This document shows, in pieces, positions 18,687 through 27,464 of a stretch of DNA of 64,000 nt. The translations under genes were made by a program, and so were the position numbers. The stretch's first letter is position 1. Each line of letters begins with the position of its first letter. The stretch spans positions 806,001 through 870,000 of the forward strand of contig OZ253453.1 in assembly GCA_965261455.1 (NCBI GenBank). The letters are read 5' to 3'. The notes beneath the pieces are model-generated. The model made no database searches. It saw only the letters and a program-made list of their open reading frames with translations, and had not been told where the DNA came from. This DNA comes from DAOUKH01 sp965261455. GTDB taxonomy: Bacteria; Chloroflexota; Dehalococcoidia; SHYB01.

Positions 18687-20012
18687 TTAGTGTTGGCCGA
18701 GTTCGGGGTCGAATTCGGTGCCGATGTGGCCGGCGGCTTCTAGGCGAGCGGTCTCGGCGGCGTCTAGGGCGAGGAGTTCGCTGTAGACGTAGTCGTTGTG
18801 CTCGCCGAGACGGCAGGGAGGCGAGCGGAAGCGGTTGGGGTAGGCCGCCGACTTCCACATCAGGCCCGGGTAGCGGTGCTCGCCGGCGTCGGCGTGGCGG
18901 AGGGTCTCGAAGAAACCGCGGTCGTTGATGTGCTCGTCGGCGTAGAGGTTGGGCTCGTCCATGACGGCACCGGCGGGGACGCCGGCGGCCTGGAGGCGGC
19001 GCATCGCCTCGACGTGGCCCACGGTCCGCGTCCACGCCGCGACCTCGGCGTCCATCTCGTCCTGGTGCTTCCAGCGGGCGAGGACGGTGGCAAAGCGGAG
19101 GTCGCCGATCAGATCGTGGCGGTCCATCGCGGCGCAGAGGCCGCGCCACTCGGCGTCGGTGGAGACCGAGACGGCGAGCCACTCGTCCTCGCCGGCGCAG
19201 GGGTAGGCGCCGTGGGGCGCCATGGTGGGGTGCCGGTTCCCCAGCGTCGTGGGGACGCGTCCGTTCATGGTGTAGTCGGCGAAGGCCTCGCCCAGGAACG
19301 TGGCGACGTTCTCGGTCTGGTCGAGCTCGATGAACTGGCCTTCGCCGGTGCGCTGGCGGTGGAGGAGGGCCATGAGCGCCGCCGCCGCCGCCGTCATGCC
19401 CGACCCCGCGTCGGCCACAAAGGTGTTGTTGCGGTTCGAGGTGTCGAGGTCGGTGTAGCCCCACAGGGAGGTGTGTCCCGCCACGGCCTCCATCTGGGGA
19501 CCGAAGGCGCGCCACTCCTCGTACTCGCCGGTCAGGCCGTAGCCCGGCATCCGAATCATGATGATGTCGGGGCGGACGCGGCGCACGGCGTCGTAGGTTA
19601 CGCCGAGGCCGTCCATCGTCTCCTTGGCGTTGTTCTCGATGAGAACGTCGGCGGTGCGGGCCAGGTCCCAGAGGATTTCCAGGCCGTCGGGGCGGCGCAG
19701 GTCAAGGGTCATGCTCAGCTTGTTGCGGGCGTGGCTCTGGAACATGGGGAACTTGTTCCACGAGTTGGGCTCCGGCTCCCAATCGGGATAGGCGCAGAGG
19801 TAACCCTTCTGGAGGAGGACGGCCTCCTTTGGCGGGTGCACCATCTGCCCTCGCGTGCCGCCGACGAACCAGTGGGTAGACTCGATGCGAATGACCTCCG
19901 CGCCCCAGTCGGCGAGGAACATGGTGGCGTGGGGGCCGGCCCACACCTGGGTGAGGTCGAGCACGCGGACGCCGCGTAGGACGTCGGCGCCAGTGGGCGG
20001 CCGGGGCGTCAT
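18687..20012 (-). CDS. family III CoA-transferase, active-type subunit (B1)
   Basis: The 441-residue protein is the second gene of a pair, overlapping the upstream gene by 4 bases (ATGA). N-terminal VLDLTQVWAGPHATM and GAEVIRIES are family marks. The catalytic Asp aligns with D201 in TFVADAGSGM. It has a longer insertion (residues 45-95) than the 16608 enzyme, shared with the paralogue at 44470-45777. The order, overlap and active-site pattern match the second pair at 43262-45777. I infer a heteromeric enzyme with the 20009-21220 product, as described for BbsEF and SmtAB-type CoA-transferases. Confidence 0.9.
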   Translation of the reverse strand: MTPRPPTGADVLRGVRVLDLTQVWAGPHATMFLADWGAEVIRIESTHWFVGGTRGQMVHPPKEAVLLQKGYLCAYPDWEPEPNSWNKFPMFQSHARNKLSMTLDLRRPDGLEILWDLARTADVLIENNAKETMDGLGVTYDAVRRVRPDIIMIRMPGYGLTGEYEEWRAFGPQMEAVAGHTSLWGYTDLDTSNRNNTFVADAGSGMTAAAAALMALLHRQRTGEGQFIELDQTENVATFLGEAFADYTMNGRVPTTLGNRHPTMAPHGAYPCAGEDEWLAVSVSTDAEWRGLCAAMDRHDLIGDLRFATVLARWKHQDEMDAEVAAWTRTVGHVEAMRRLQAAGVPAGAVMDEPNLYADEHINDRGFFETLRHADAGEHRYPGLMWKSAAYPNRFRSPPCRLGEHNDYVYSELLALDAAETARLEAAGHIGTEFDPELGQH

Positions 20013-21220
20013 ACGGCGCCCTCCGCGCGGAGGCGGGCGAGCTCCTGGGCCGAGAGGCCGAGCTCGCCGCGGTAGACCTCGTCGTTATGTTGCCCCAGGA
20101 GCGGCGCGGGGGAACGCAGGCGCCAGGGGGTCGCCGACATGCGGAGCTGCGGTCCGGTGTGCGTCACCAGGCCCGCCTCGGGGTGTTCGAGCTCATGCCA
20201 AAAGCCGCGCTCGTGGAAGACGGGATCGGCCATGACGTGGTCTACGTCATAGACCGGCGCGGTGGGCACACGGGACTTCTGCGCCTCGACCGAGGCCTCG
20301 CGCATGGTGCGGACGAGCAGCCAGGGCAGGAAGTACTCGATGTCGAACTCGTCGGAGCGGCCGGGGCGGGCGCGCTCGGTGGCGTCGACGAAGCGGGGGT
20401 CGGCGCGGGCCTCGGGGTGGCCGATCAGGTCGGTGAAGGCCTCCCAGCGCCTGGGCCCCCCCAGCGTCATCACGTAGCCGTCGGCGGTGGGGCGGATGCC
20501 GAGGCCGAGCGCCGTCCCCGGCTGCCGCCGGTCGATGCGCTCCTTGGTGTACTGATAGGCGACGAGGTGGCTGGTGCGACGGTCCTGGCTCGCCGCCTGG
20601 GTCTCGAAGATGGCGAGGTCGACGTGGTCGCCGCTGCCGTGGCGGAGCGAGGCGTAGTAGCCCATGAGCGCGGCGACGGCCGCCGCCGATCCCGCTTGGT
20701 ACTGGATGACGCGCCCGCCGAGCTTGACGGGCTCGCGTTCGGGCACGCCCGACGAACACATCGCGCCGCCCATGCCGTAGGCGACGATCTCGGAGGAGCG
20801 CCAGTCCCGGTAGGGCCCGGTCTGGCCGAAGTTGGATATGGAGACGATGGTGAGGCGGGGGTAGCGGCGTCGGAGTTCGTCTGGGTCTAGGCCCAAGCGG
20901 CGCATGGTGCCGGGGCGGAAGGACTCGACGAGGATGTCGGCGCCGTCGAGGAGGGCGTGAAGGAGCCGGCGTCCGGCGCGGGCGGCGAGGTCGAGGGTCA
21001 CGCCGCGCTTGTTGACGTTGAGGGTAAGGAAGAGGCCGCTCTTCTCGAGGTGGGGGACGTCGCCGGGGAAGGGGCCGAGTCGGCGGGCGGGGTCGCCGGC
21101 GCCGGGCCGCTCGACCTTCACCACGTCGGCGCCGTAGGAGGCGAGCAGCCGGGTACAGACCGGCCCGGCCACGAGTTGCGAGAGATCGACCACCCGCACT
21201 CCGTCGAGCGGGCCGCTCAC
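20009..21220 (-). CDS. family III CoA-transferase, degenerate subunit (A1)
   Basis: The 403-residue protein has the CaiB/BaiF fold: VVDLSQLVAGPVCTRLL, GADVVKVERPGAGDPARR, NVNKRGVTLDL and C-terminal PLLGQHNDEVY. At the place of the catalytic Asp the sequence reads VIQYQAGSAA, so residue 175 is Gln. It should not form the aspartyl-CoA intermediate by itself. It is the first gene of the pair with 18687-20012. The likely role is as a structural or CoA-binding subunit of a heteromer. Confidence 0.88.
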   Translation of the reverse strand: MSGPLDGVRVVDLSQLVAGPVCTRLLASYGADVVKVERPGAGDPARRLGPFPGDVPHLEKSGLFLTLNVNKRGVTLDLAARAGRRLLHALLDGADILVESFRPGTMRRLGLDPDELRRRYPRLTIVSISNFGQTGPYRDWRSSEIVAYGMGGAMCSSGVPEREPVKLGGRVIQYQAGSAAAVAALMGYYASLRHGSGDHVDLAIFETQAASQDRRTSHLVAYQYTKERIDRRQPGTALGLGIRPTADGYVMTLGGPRRWEAFTDLIGHPEARADPRFVDATERARPGRSDEFDIEYFLPWLLVRTMREASVEAQKSRVPTAPVYDVDHVMADPVFHERGFWHELEHPEAGLVTHTGPQLRMSATPWRLRSPAPLLGQHNDEVYRGELGLSAQELARLRAEGAV

Positions 21221-21779
21221 GCCGTATTCCTCGAATGCCGCATGGGCTTGGCCGTCCTCCGCGCCACATGATCATGGTTTGGGGGCGGGTTGTCGAACGG
21301 ACAGGGGTCCGCTCTAGAGTCGCCCATTCTGGTGTCAGCGGACAAACAGGTTGTGTGCAATGCTGCGCGCGCTGCTAAAGGCGGCGCGGCTTCCCCACGA
21401 CCGCCTCGTGGGTGCCCATCCCCCTCCCGTAGGGGCGATTCGCGAATCGCCCTCCCCTCCCCCCTTTCTCCATTCAGAAGGAGCCCACCTTAAACCTCTC
21501 TCCTCTGGGAGAGACTGAGAGAGGGCGCGCGCCGCCAGGCGCGCGGGTGCCCGCAGGGCGCCTTCTTGCCTCTTCTCCCCACGGGAGAAGATTGAGATGA
21601 GGGGCCCCCTCGCAACCACCACGGGTTATCGAAGTCCGCCACCTTCGCGGTCAGTCACCCCAGTTACGCAAAGGTCTCCTTCTGGGAGACCGTTCCCAAC
21701 CCTCGTGCGCGCCCGTTCCCTCCCGTAGGGGCGAGTCTGCGACTCGCCCTCTCCTCCGGCCCGTCGCGCCACGTCGCCC
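21221..21779. repeat. intergenic repeats upstream of LexA-type site 2
   Basis: No gene is credible here. The stretch holds a perfect palindrome (21433-21452). It also holds a minus-orientation copy of the long dispersed repeat (about 21566-21690), recognisable by CTTCTCCCCACGGGAGAAG, CGGGTTATCGAAGTCCGC and GTTACGCAAAGGTCTCC. The GGGCGAGTC-TGC-GACTCGCCC palindrome is at 21729-21749. The same long repeat is at 7799-8370 and, in part, at 38918-39050. Confidence 0.7.
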
Positions 21780-21827
21780 TTGACAACCCCCAACCCCTCA
21801 CCTACCATCAGGAAAGAACATATGTTC
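21780..21827 (+). promoter_or_regulatory. sigma70-type promoter with LexA-type operator (site 2)
   Basis: TTGACA (21780-21785), 17 bases, TACCAT (21803-21808), then the perfect palindrome GAACATATGTTC (21816-21827) over the expected transcription start. A repeat palindrome lies 30 bases upstream. The layout is the same as at 16374 and 39118. The transcript would enter the hairpin-rich region described next. Confidence 0.65.
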
Positions 21828-22640
21828 CCAGGCCCGCCGCCCACGGACGCGCGGAACGCGGGCCCAACACCACACCACAAGGAGGACCCAGACCCAACCG
21901 ACCACATACGCCCCCTTTCTCGGTGCGGCGCTATCCGTGGACACCGCCACCGTGGCGGCAAGTCCATCCCGGCCCGTCCTCCCAACGGACGATAAGCCCG
22001 GAGGGTCGTCCCGTCTCTCGCCGGCCACGCGGCGACGACCTGCCTCCGTAACCGCTACGGACGGCAAAGCGCCCGCGCCGCTCTTGGCGGCGCGGGGGAC
22101 CAATCCCCGTCTTGCCCGCGGGGTGCGCGAACCGCCGGCCTCGCTTCACCCAGCGTGGTGGACCGGACCGTCCGCTCCGTCATAACAGACGGCGCGCGCA
22201 ACGACCGCCCCGCGTGGCCCGGCCCCCCCAAGGCCGTACAAATCAAAGAACGCCGCACCGAGAAGCAAGAGCCTAGCCAAGGCAGCCTCCCCCACAAGGG
22301 GCGAGGCGAAGGGCCACCAACCCGGCGAAGGTCGCCGGACTCCGCGGTCTTGCACGGCAGACGCGGCGCGAAAGCGCGAGGACGGTCAGCCGCGCCAACG
22401 GTCGAGCCCCGCTCGTCCGCCCCCTCCGGGGCGGGCCTGAGCCGGGGCGCGCCCCAAGGCGCGTTGCGTGGTGAGGCGCGGACGCGACGAACGGAGACCG
22501 CGGGTTCCGAGCGCCGCCGAACGGACGCAAGGGCTGCTAACTCCGCTTGCCCTCCGCCGGGGAGAGCGCGACGGAGCGCTCGACCCTGTGGAGGTCGGGC
22601 GTGTTACCCAAAGATCTCCACGAGGAGAGGCCGGAGGAAC
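21815..22640 (+). ncRNA. candidate large structured RNA (about 800 nt)
   Basis: The region downstream of the SOS-type promoter is packed with perfect short helices. Examples are GGCCCGC/GCGGGCC (21831-21864), TCCGTA-ACCGC-TACGGA, the 9-bp CCGCGCCGC-TCTTG-GCGGCGCGG, TCGCCG-GCCACG-CGGCGA, GCGC-GAAA-GCGC with a GNRA loop, and GTGGAG/CTCCAC (22588-22621). Linkers such as CAACACCACACCACAAGG are A/C-rich, as in folded RNAs. The frames across it give low-complexity Arg/Pro/Ala proteins with no family features. I could not match it to RNase P RNA, tmRNA, SRP RNA, or group I or II introns. The 3' end is uncertain. Confidence 0.5.
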
Positions 22641-22688
22641 GGCGATTCGTGAATCGCCCCTACGGAGAGGGCTTCCCTGAGAGTGGGG

Positions 22689-22997
22689 TTAGGGGATGTC
22701 GATTTCGAGGAGGGGGGCGTGTTGCTGTTTGCCGTCGATGTCGGTGTCGTCGGGGTTGCCGGCCATGACGTTGCGGGGGATGGTGACTTTGATGGCGTAG
22801 GCGGGCTCGTAGATGAAGACCTTGGCTTCGTCCACGGGCACGGCGTAGAGGCGGGCGACGACCGAGGGCGAGACGGCCTCCGCTTCGACGACGCGCCGGA
22901 AGTCCTCGGGGCGGTCGAACATGATGTCGAAGGTGCGGAGGGAGGCGCCGGCGTTGGCGCTCCGCACGGCGCTGGCGATATCGCGCAGCTTGGTCAT
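22689..22997 (-). CDS. DUF4387 family protein
   Basis: This 102-residue protein matches the DUF4387 pattern: LRDIASAVRSANAGAS, then TFDIMFD, ARLYAVP and IKVTIPR. DUF4387 is regularly encoded beside AtuA/DUF1446 proteins, as it is here (28 bases from the 23025 gene). It has no membrane segment. A subunit role in the same enzyme is likely from the linkage; the reaction is not established. Confidence 0.85.
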   Translation of the reverse strand: MTKLRDIASAVRSANAGASLRTFDIMFDRPEDFRRVVEAEAVSPSVVARLYAVPVDEAKVFIYEPAYAIKVTIPRNVMAGNPDDTDIDGKQQHAPLLEIDIP

Positions 22998-23024
22998 GGG
23001 GCCGGTCTCCTCTTCATGAGGGCA

Positions 23025-24380
23025 TTAGAGGTCGATGATCTCGACGGTGGCGGTGTCGCGCCAGGTTTGGGGTTCGAGGATGTGCCATACGCTCCACTCG
23101 TAGACCTCGCCGGCGGGGATGGCGCCGCCGGGGAAGGGCTGGGCGACGTTGCCCGCGGTGGTGAGCTTACCGGGGAACTCGACGTGGCCCGCGACGGCGG
23201 CGTGACGCGCGACAGCGGCAGTGGCCGTGGATTGCTCGGCGGCGACTCCTTCGATCAGGATGCCTACCTCGTGGGCGGGGCGGTGGCGCAGCGGCTCGTT
23301 GGGGCCCATCACTCCGTCGCGGCCGTAGGTGCGGAAGCGCACGGTGTAGCTGCCGCGCTCGATGCCCGCGATTTCGAGGTTGCGCTCCGCGGCGGCGCGG
23401 ACTTGGGCGTAGAACTCGTCGATGTGCTCGATGAGGGCGGGGTCGCGGGCGGCGATGATCTGGAGGGAGCGGTAGCCGACGGGGGCGGCGCCCTCGAGCT
23501 TCACGGTGTAGCGATCGGTGGGACGGAACTCGGCGCCGGAGACCCGCACGGAGCGTTCGTCGATGGCCTCGAATCGGGCGTTGGTTATGTCCAGGGTGCC
23601 GGAGGGCAGGACCGTCTCATAGGGGTCGGCGTTTTCGTATAGGGAGACGGCGGCCACGGTGCGGGGCGTGGAGACGACGCCCGCCTTCGTCGGCTCGGCG
23701 ACGAAGTGATCGGCGCGGAGGGTGATGAAGGCGCAGGAGCCCTCCTGGACGGGCGTGGTCATGAGGGGGCCCTTGTCCATGGTGCGGGCGGCGTGCCATG
23801 CCAGACCCTGGTGGAAGCCGGCGCGCAGCGGCGGGCCGGCGAAGATGGCGGGGTCGGTGCAGCGCCCGCCGACGATCACGTCCGCGCCCGCTTCGAGCGC
23901 CTCCGTGAATGGCTCGACCCCCATCATCGCGACGATATGGGCGCTGCGGTCGACAGCCTCGTCGGTTAGGGCTGGGACGGGGCCCATGGGCGCGACCTTG
24001 CCCTCGGCGAGCTTCGCCTTCACGTAGGACTTGTCGACCTCGCAGCGCAGGAGGGCGAGCCGGAACCTGAGCCCCTTGTTCCGGGCGATGTCGCGGACGA
24101 TGTCGGCGACGGCGTTCACCTGGGTGTCGCCGCCCGCGGTGCCCGCCGAGCCCATGATGAACGGAGCGTCAATCGAGCGTGCTCCTTCGATGAGCGTGCC
24201 GAGGTCCTGCTTGGTGCCGCGGTAGTTGAAGGAGCCGGTGCCGAGCTGCAGCGGCCCCAAGTCGGAGGTGCCGGCGTCGGAGGCGATGAAGTGGGGGCGG
24301 CGGTCAAGTCCCGCCTTGAAGCCGCGGTAGGAGAAGCCGGCCCCGACGAGGCCGATCGACATCATGCGCATTTCGTCCAT
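23025..24380 (-). CDS. AtuA/DUF1446 family protein (acyclic terpene utilisation-like)
   Basis: I start at the ATG at 24380 (MDEMRMMSIG, 451 residues); a TTG at 24398 is the longer option. GLVGAGFSYRG, FIASDAGTSDLGP and IMGSAGTAGGD, then GGRCTDPAIFAGP, are hallmarks of the AtuA/DUF1446 family. AtuA is required for citronellol/geranyl-CoA catabolism in Pseudomonas, but family members elsewhere are functionally unassigned. The gene is followed by DUF4387 and preceded by two luciferase-like oxidoreductases and an SDR on the same strand, all tightly spaced. That makes a five-gene catabolic operon. Confidence 0.88.
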   Translation of the reverse strand: MDEMRMMSIGLVGAGFSYRGFKAGLDRRPHFIASDAGTSDLGPLQLGTGSFNYRGTKQDLGTLIEGARSIDAPFIMGSAGTAGGDTQVNAVADIVRDIARNKGLRFRLALLRCEVDKSYVKAKLAEGKVAPMGPVPALTDEAVDRSAHIVAMMGVEPFTEALEAGADVIVGGRCTDPAIFAGPPLRAGFHQGLAWHAARTMDKGPLMTTPVQEGSCAFITLRADHFVAEPTKAGVVSTPRTVAAVSLYENADPYETVLPSGTLDITNARFEAIDERSVRVSGAEFRPTDRYTVKLEGAAPVGYRSLQIIAARDPALIEHIDEFYAQVRAAAERNLEIAGIERGSYTVRFRTYGRDGVMGPNEPLRHRPAHEVGILIEGVAAEQSTATAAVARHAAVAGHVEFPGKLTTAGNVAQPFPGGAIPAGEVYEWSVWHILEPQTWRDTATVEIIDL

Positions 24381-24399
24381 GATGGCCTCGGGGTGCAAG

Positions 24400-25260
24400 C
24401 TAGCCCAAGTAGTCCTTGTAATCCTTGGCGTGCCGCTCGATTTCGCGGCGGACAGCGTCCTGGTCGGCGCCCGTGGTGGGGCGGAGGATGATGCGGTTGG
24501 CGCCGGCCTCGATGTAGGCTGCGCCGATGTCCGGGCCCTCGTCTTCGCCGACGAGCATGGTGACGTCCAGCGACTCGGGGTCGCGGCCGGCGGAGGCGGC
24601 GAGTTCGTGGAGCTCGCGGATCTTCTCGCCGAGCGCCTGGGGGGTGAAGCGGTGGGGGAGCCAGCCGTCGCCGTACTTCACGACGCGGGGGAGGACGTTC
24701 TTGGCGTAGCCGCCGATCAGGATAGGCGGGTTCGGTTGCTGGAGCGGCTTGGGGTCGCAGCGCAGGAGGGGGAAGTCGTGGAACTCGCCGTGGAACTCGG
24801 CGCGCTCCTTGGTCCAAAGCTCCTTCATCACCAGGCAGGCTTCGAGTGACTGCGCCCAGGGACGGTCCGTGTCGCCGCCCATGATCGCGGTCTCTTCTTT
24901 GTTCCATCCCGTGCCGATCCCGAAGATGAAGCGCCCGCCCCCGTAGCGGTCGAGGGTGGCGATCTGCTTGGCGAGGATGAGGGTGTTGCGCTCGGGCATG
25001 AGCAGGACGCAGGTACCGATTTTGATGTGGGACGTGGTCTTCGCCGCCAGAGCCATGGCCACGATCGGGTCCATGAAGCCGGGCACCTGGCCGCCGGGGA
25101 AGACCGGCGAGTAGCTGGCGCACTCGACGGGCGCGACGGGGTGGTCGGAGACCCAATACGACTCGAAGCCTGCGTCCTCGACGTCCTTGGCCATGACGGC
25201 GGGATCGACGTTCACGGCGGGCGGATCGGGTGGGTTGGGTAGCTGGACGCCGATGTTCAC
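24400..25260 (-). CDS. luciferase-like (LLM) F420/FMN-dependent oxidoreductase
   Basis: The 286-residue TIM-barrel protein has GFESYWVSDHPV, CVLLMPERNTLILAKQIATLD, GGRFIFGIGTGWNKEE and the C-terminal AGANRIILRP. These place it in the F420-dependent LLM family. It is a close paralogue of the next gene (25285-26133): the stretch from ECASYSPVFPGGQVPGF onward is nearly identical, so the two arose by tandem duplication. Its operon also holds an SDR, AtuA and DUF4387. The substrate is unknown; oxidation of a secondary alcohol or monooxygenation are both possible. Confidence 0.88.
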   Translation of the reverse strand: MNIGVQLPNPPDPPAVNVDPAVMAKDVEDAGFESYWVSDHPVAPVECASYSPVFPGGQVPGFMDPIVAMALAAKTTSHIKIGTCVLLMPERNTLILAKQIATLDRYGGGRFIFGIGTGWNKEETAIMGGDTDRPWAQSLEACLVMKELWTKERAEFHGEFHDFPLLRCDPKPLQQPNPPILIGGYAKNVLPRVVKYGDGWLPHRFTPQALGEKIRELHELAASAGRDPESLDVTMLVGEDEGPDIGAAYIEAGANRIILRPTTGADQDAVRREIERHAKDYKDYLG

Positions 25261-25284
25261 GAAGCGCTCCTCATTGGCACACCG

Positions 25285-26133
25285 CTAGCCGAGAAGCCTC
25301 TTGGCGTGGTCGTTGATGGCTTCGGCGAACTCGTCCTCGGTGAGGACCGACGGCGAACGGACGATGAGACGTTGGACTCCGGCCTTCTCGTAGCGCTCGA
25401 TGAGGCCGCGGTCGGTCCCTTCGCCGTAGGTGAAGCTGATATCGAGGGCGTCGAAGTCGCGGCCCGCCTCGTCCATCATGCGGCGCAGACGCTCGATCTC
25501 GGGGGCGAGCTCTTCGGGAGTGTAGCGGTGGGGCAGCCAGCCCTCGCCGTACTTGACGACACGATCGAGGGCGCGCTTGGCGATACCGCCGATGAGGACC
25601 GGCGGATGCGGCTTCTGCGCGGGCTTCGGGTCGCAGCGCACCTGCGGGTAGTCGTAGAACTTGCCGTGGTATTCGGAGACCTCGTTCGTCCACAGGTCTT
25701 TGAGTACCTCGACGGCTTCGAGCGACTGCGCCCAGGGCCGCTTGGGGTCGCCGCCCATGATGACGCTCTCCTCCTTGTTCCACCCCGAGCCAATGGCGAG
25801 GATGAAGCGGCCGCCGCTATAGACATCGATGGTGGCGATCTCCTTCGCCAACTGAATCGGGTTGCGCTCGGGCATGAGCAGGACCGACGGGCCGAACTTG
25901 ATCCGCGAGGTCACCACCGACGCCCGGGCGAGCGCCGTCATGGGGTCGAGGAAGCCGGGCACCTGGCCGCCGGGGAAGACCGGCGAGTAGCTGGCGCACT
26001 CGATGGGCGCGATGAGGTGATCGGCGACCCAGTACGACTCGAAGCCGGCGTCCTCGACCTGCTTGGCGACGAACGCGGGGTCGAGGTTGACGTGGGGATA
26101 GATCGGCAGGGGATGAGAGATGCCGAACTTCAT
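25285..26133 (-). CDS. luciferase-like (LLM) F420/FMN-dependent oxidoreductase
   Basis: The 282-residue paralogue of the preceding entry shares VEDAGFESYWVADH, SVLLMPERNPIQLAKEIATID, GGRFILAIGSGWNKEE and LIGGIAKRAL. The differences cluster in the C-terminal third, the region that shapes the substrate pocket in this fold, so the two copies may act on different substrates. The start overlaps the end of the SDR gene by 4 bases (ATGA), so the two are translationally coupled. Confidence 0.88.
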   Translation of the reverse strand: MKFGISHPLPIYPHVNLDPAFVAKQVEDAGFESYWVADHLIAPIECASYSPVFPGGQVPGFLDPMTALARASVVTSRIKFGPSVLLMPERNPIQLAKEIATIDVYSGGRFILAIGSGWNKEESVIMGGDPKRPWAQSLEAVEVLKDLWTNEVSEYHGKFYDYPQVRCDPKPAQKPHPPVLIGGIAKRALDRVVKYGEGWLPHRYTPEELAPEIERLRRMMDEAGRDFDALDISFTYGEGTDRGLIERYEKAGVQRLIVRSPSVLTEDEFAEAINDHAKRLLG

Positions 26134-26915
26134 GGAAGCACTCCTCGCTCAGAGATTGGTGGACGCGCCAGGCCGTGCTCCGCGTCAAACGCGGGGGCGC
26201 TGACGAGCTGCCCCGTCATTGACGCGGGGGTCTGCAACGCCAGAAAGACGGCGGTTTCCCCGGTGTCGTCGGGGAGGCGCATGCGGGGGTCGGCGGTCCA
26301 GTCTTCGTTGGGACGGGTGTAGACGAGGCCGGGGTCGAGCAGGTTGACGGCGACGCCAGGCTCCGCGATTTCGGCGGCTAGGGCCTCGCTGACCCGGTTG
26401 AGCGCCGCCTTCGAGGCCCCATAGGCACCCCAGCCGGGACGTCCGAGGTTGGCGGCGCCGGAGGTCACGTTCACCACCACGCCGCGGCCCTGTTCGATCA
26501 TCAACGGCACGACCGCCTGGCAGACGAGGAGGGCCGCGGTGCAGTTGACGTCCATGATGCGCCGCCACTCGTCGATCTCATAGTCGAGGACGGGAACGTT
26601 GCGCGACTGGGCGTTGGTGTGCAGGCGGTAGCCGCCGGCGTTGTTGACCAGGATGTCGATACCGCCGAGCGTCTCAACGGCTTGCGACGTCATGCGGGCG
26701 ATCTGCGCGGCGTCGGTTAGGTCGGCGGTGAGGGCGGCTCCGGTGCGGCCCAAGGCGCGAATCGCGGCGGCAGCCTCTTCGACCTCAGCGGAGGTGCGGG
26801 CAACGACGGCGACGTCGGCACCCTCGGCGGCGTAGGCCAGCGCGATACTGCGGCCGATGCCCCGTCCGCCTCCGGTCACGAGGGCCCGCCGCCCCTGTAA
26901 ACGCTGCGTCGCCAC
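26130..26915 (-). CDS. SDR family NAD(P)-dependent oxidoreductase
   Basis: The 261-residue classical SDR has the cofactor motif TGGGRGIG (residues 14-21), the NNAGG structural motif, a serine in VTSGAAN and the catalytic YGASK. C-terminal PGLVYTRPNEDW fits a substrate-binding lid. It is the first gene of the operon running to 22689 and overlaps the next gene by 4 bases. A dehydrogenase or reductase acting in the same pathway as the two LLM enzymes is likely. Confidence 0.9.
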   Translation of the reverse strand: MATQRLQGRRALVTGGGRGIGRSIALAYAAEGADVAVVARTSAEVEEAAAAIRALGRTGAALTADLTDAAQIARMTSQAVETLGGIDILVNNAGGYRLHTNAQSRNVPVLDYEIDEWRRIMDVNCTAALLVCQAVVPLMIEQGRGVVVNVTSGAANLGRPGWGAYGASKAALNRVSEALAAEIAEPGVAVNLLDPGLVYTRPNEDWTADPRMRLPDDTGETAVFLALQTPASMTGQLVSAPAFDAEHGLARPPISERGVLP

Positions 26916-27047
26916 AATGGGGGAGGATGGCAGGAGGGGGCGGGTTCGTCAAGCCGACGGGGGGCTGTGAGGGGCGCCCTGTTGGGTCGTTACACTGTAT
27001 GAGCCAAGCGCGGCCGGATGGACCGACTACTCCAAGAGGGGGTAAAG

Positions 27048-27281
27048 ATGTTTACCTGCGCGGTCTGTGATGCGAAAGAGGGCCGTGAGGAGTTGGTTGA
27101 CGAGGTCTTTCGCGTCGACGGACAGTATGTCCTCGTCGGCCGTATTCCGGCGGTGGTGTGCGCACGTTGCGGCGAGGAGGCCTTCAGCCGCGAGACAACG
27201 GAGAAGGTCCGTCTGATGGTCCATGGCGAGGCGAAGGCGACAACGTCCATCTCCATGCAGGTTTTTGACTTCGCCTCATGA
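27048..27281 (+). CDS. YgiT-type zinc finger protein (orphan antitoxin-like)
   Basis: I start at the ATG at 27048 (MFTCAVCDAKEGRE), which has GAGGGGG upstream, giving 77 residues. Two CxxC pairs (CAVC and CARC) form the zinc knuckle of YgiT/MqsA N-terminal domains, and GRIPAVVCARCGEEAFS is the typical second half. In toxin-antitoxin systems this domain is paired with an RNase-like toxin gene; none is seen on either side. It may be a solitary regulator or a leftover of a pair. A C-terminal helix-turn-helix domain is absent. Confidence 0.8.
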   Translation: MFTCAVCDAKEGREELVDEVFRVDGQYVLVGRIPAVVCARCGEEAFSRETTEKVRLMVHGEAKATTSISMQVFDFAS

Positions 27282-27464
27282 TCGAGGATCCTTGCGGCCC
27301 CGCGGCTCTGGCACCGCAGTGTGACATCGGCCCCTTTCTTGCCCCCAAGAGCCCGTGCTAGCCTGACGCTCGTGTTAAAGTAGACGGTCGGCGGAGCGCC
27401 TCTGCTTCGAGTACGCGCGCCGCCCGCACCGAACGGGCGTTGAAAGGTTGGGACCGCGGCGTAG

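Noticed and set aside
22155..22652. 165-codon ORF in the hairpin-rich region
   Set aside because: Low-complexity Arg/Pro/Ala protein without a good ribosome site or recognisable family. RNA structure explains the sequence better.
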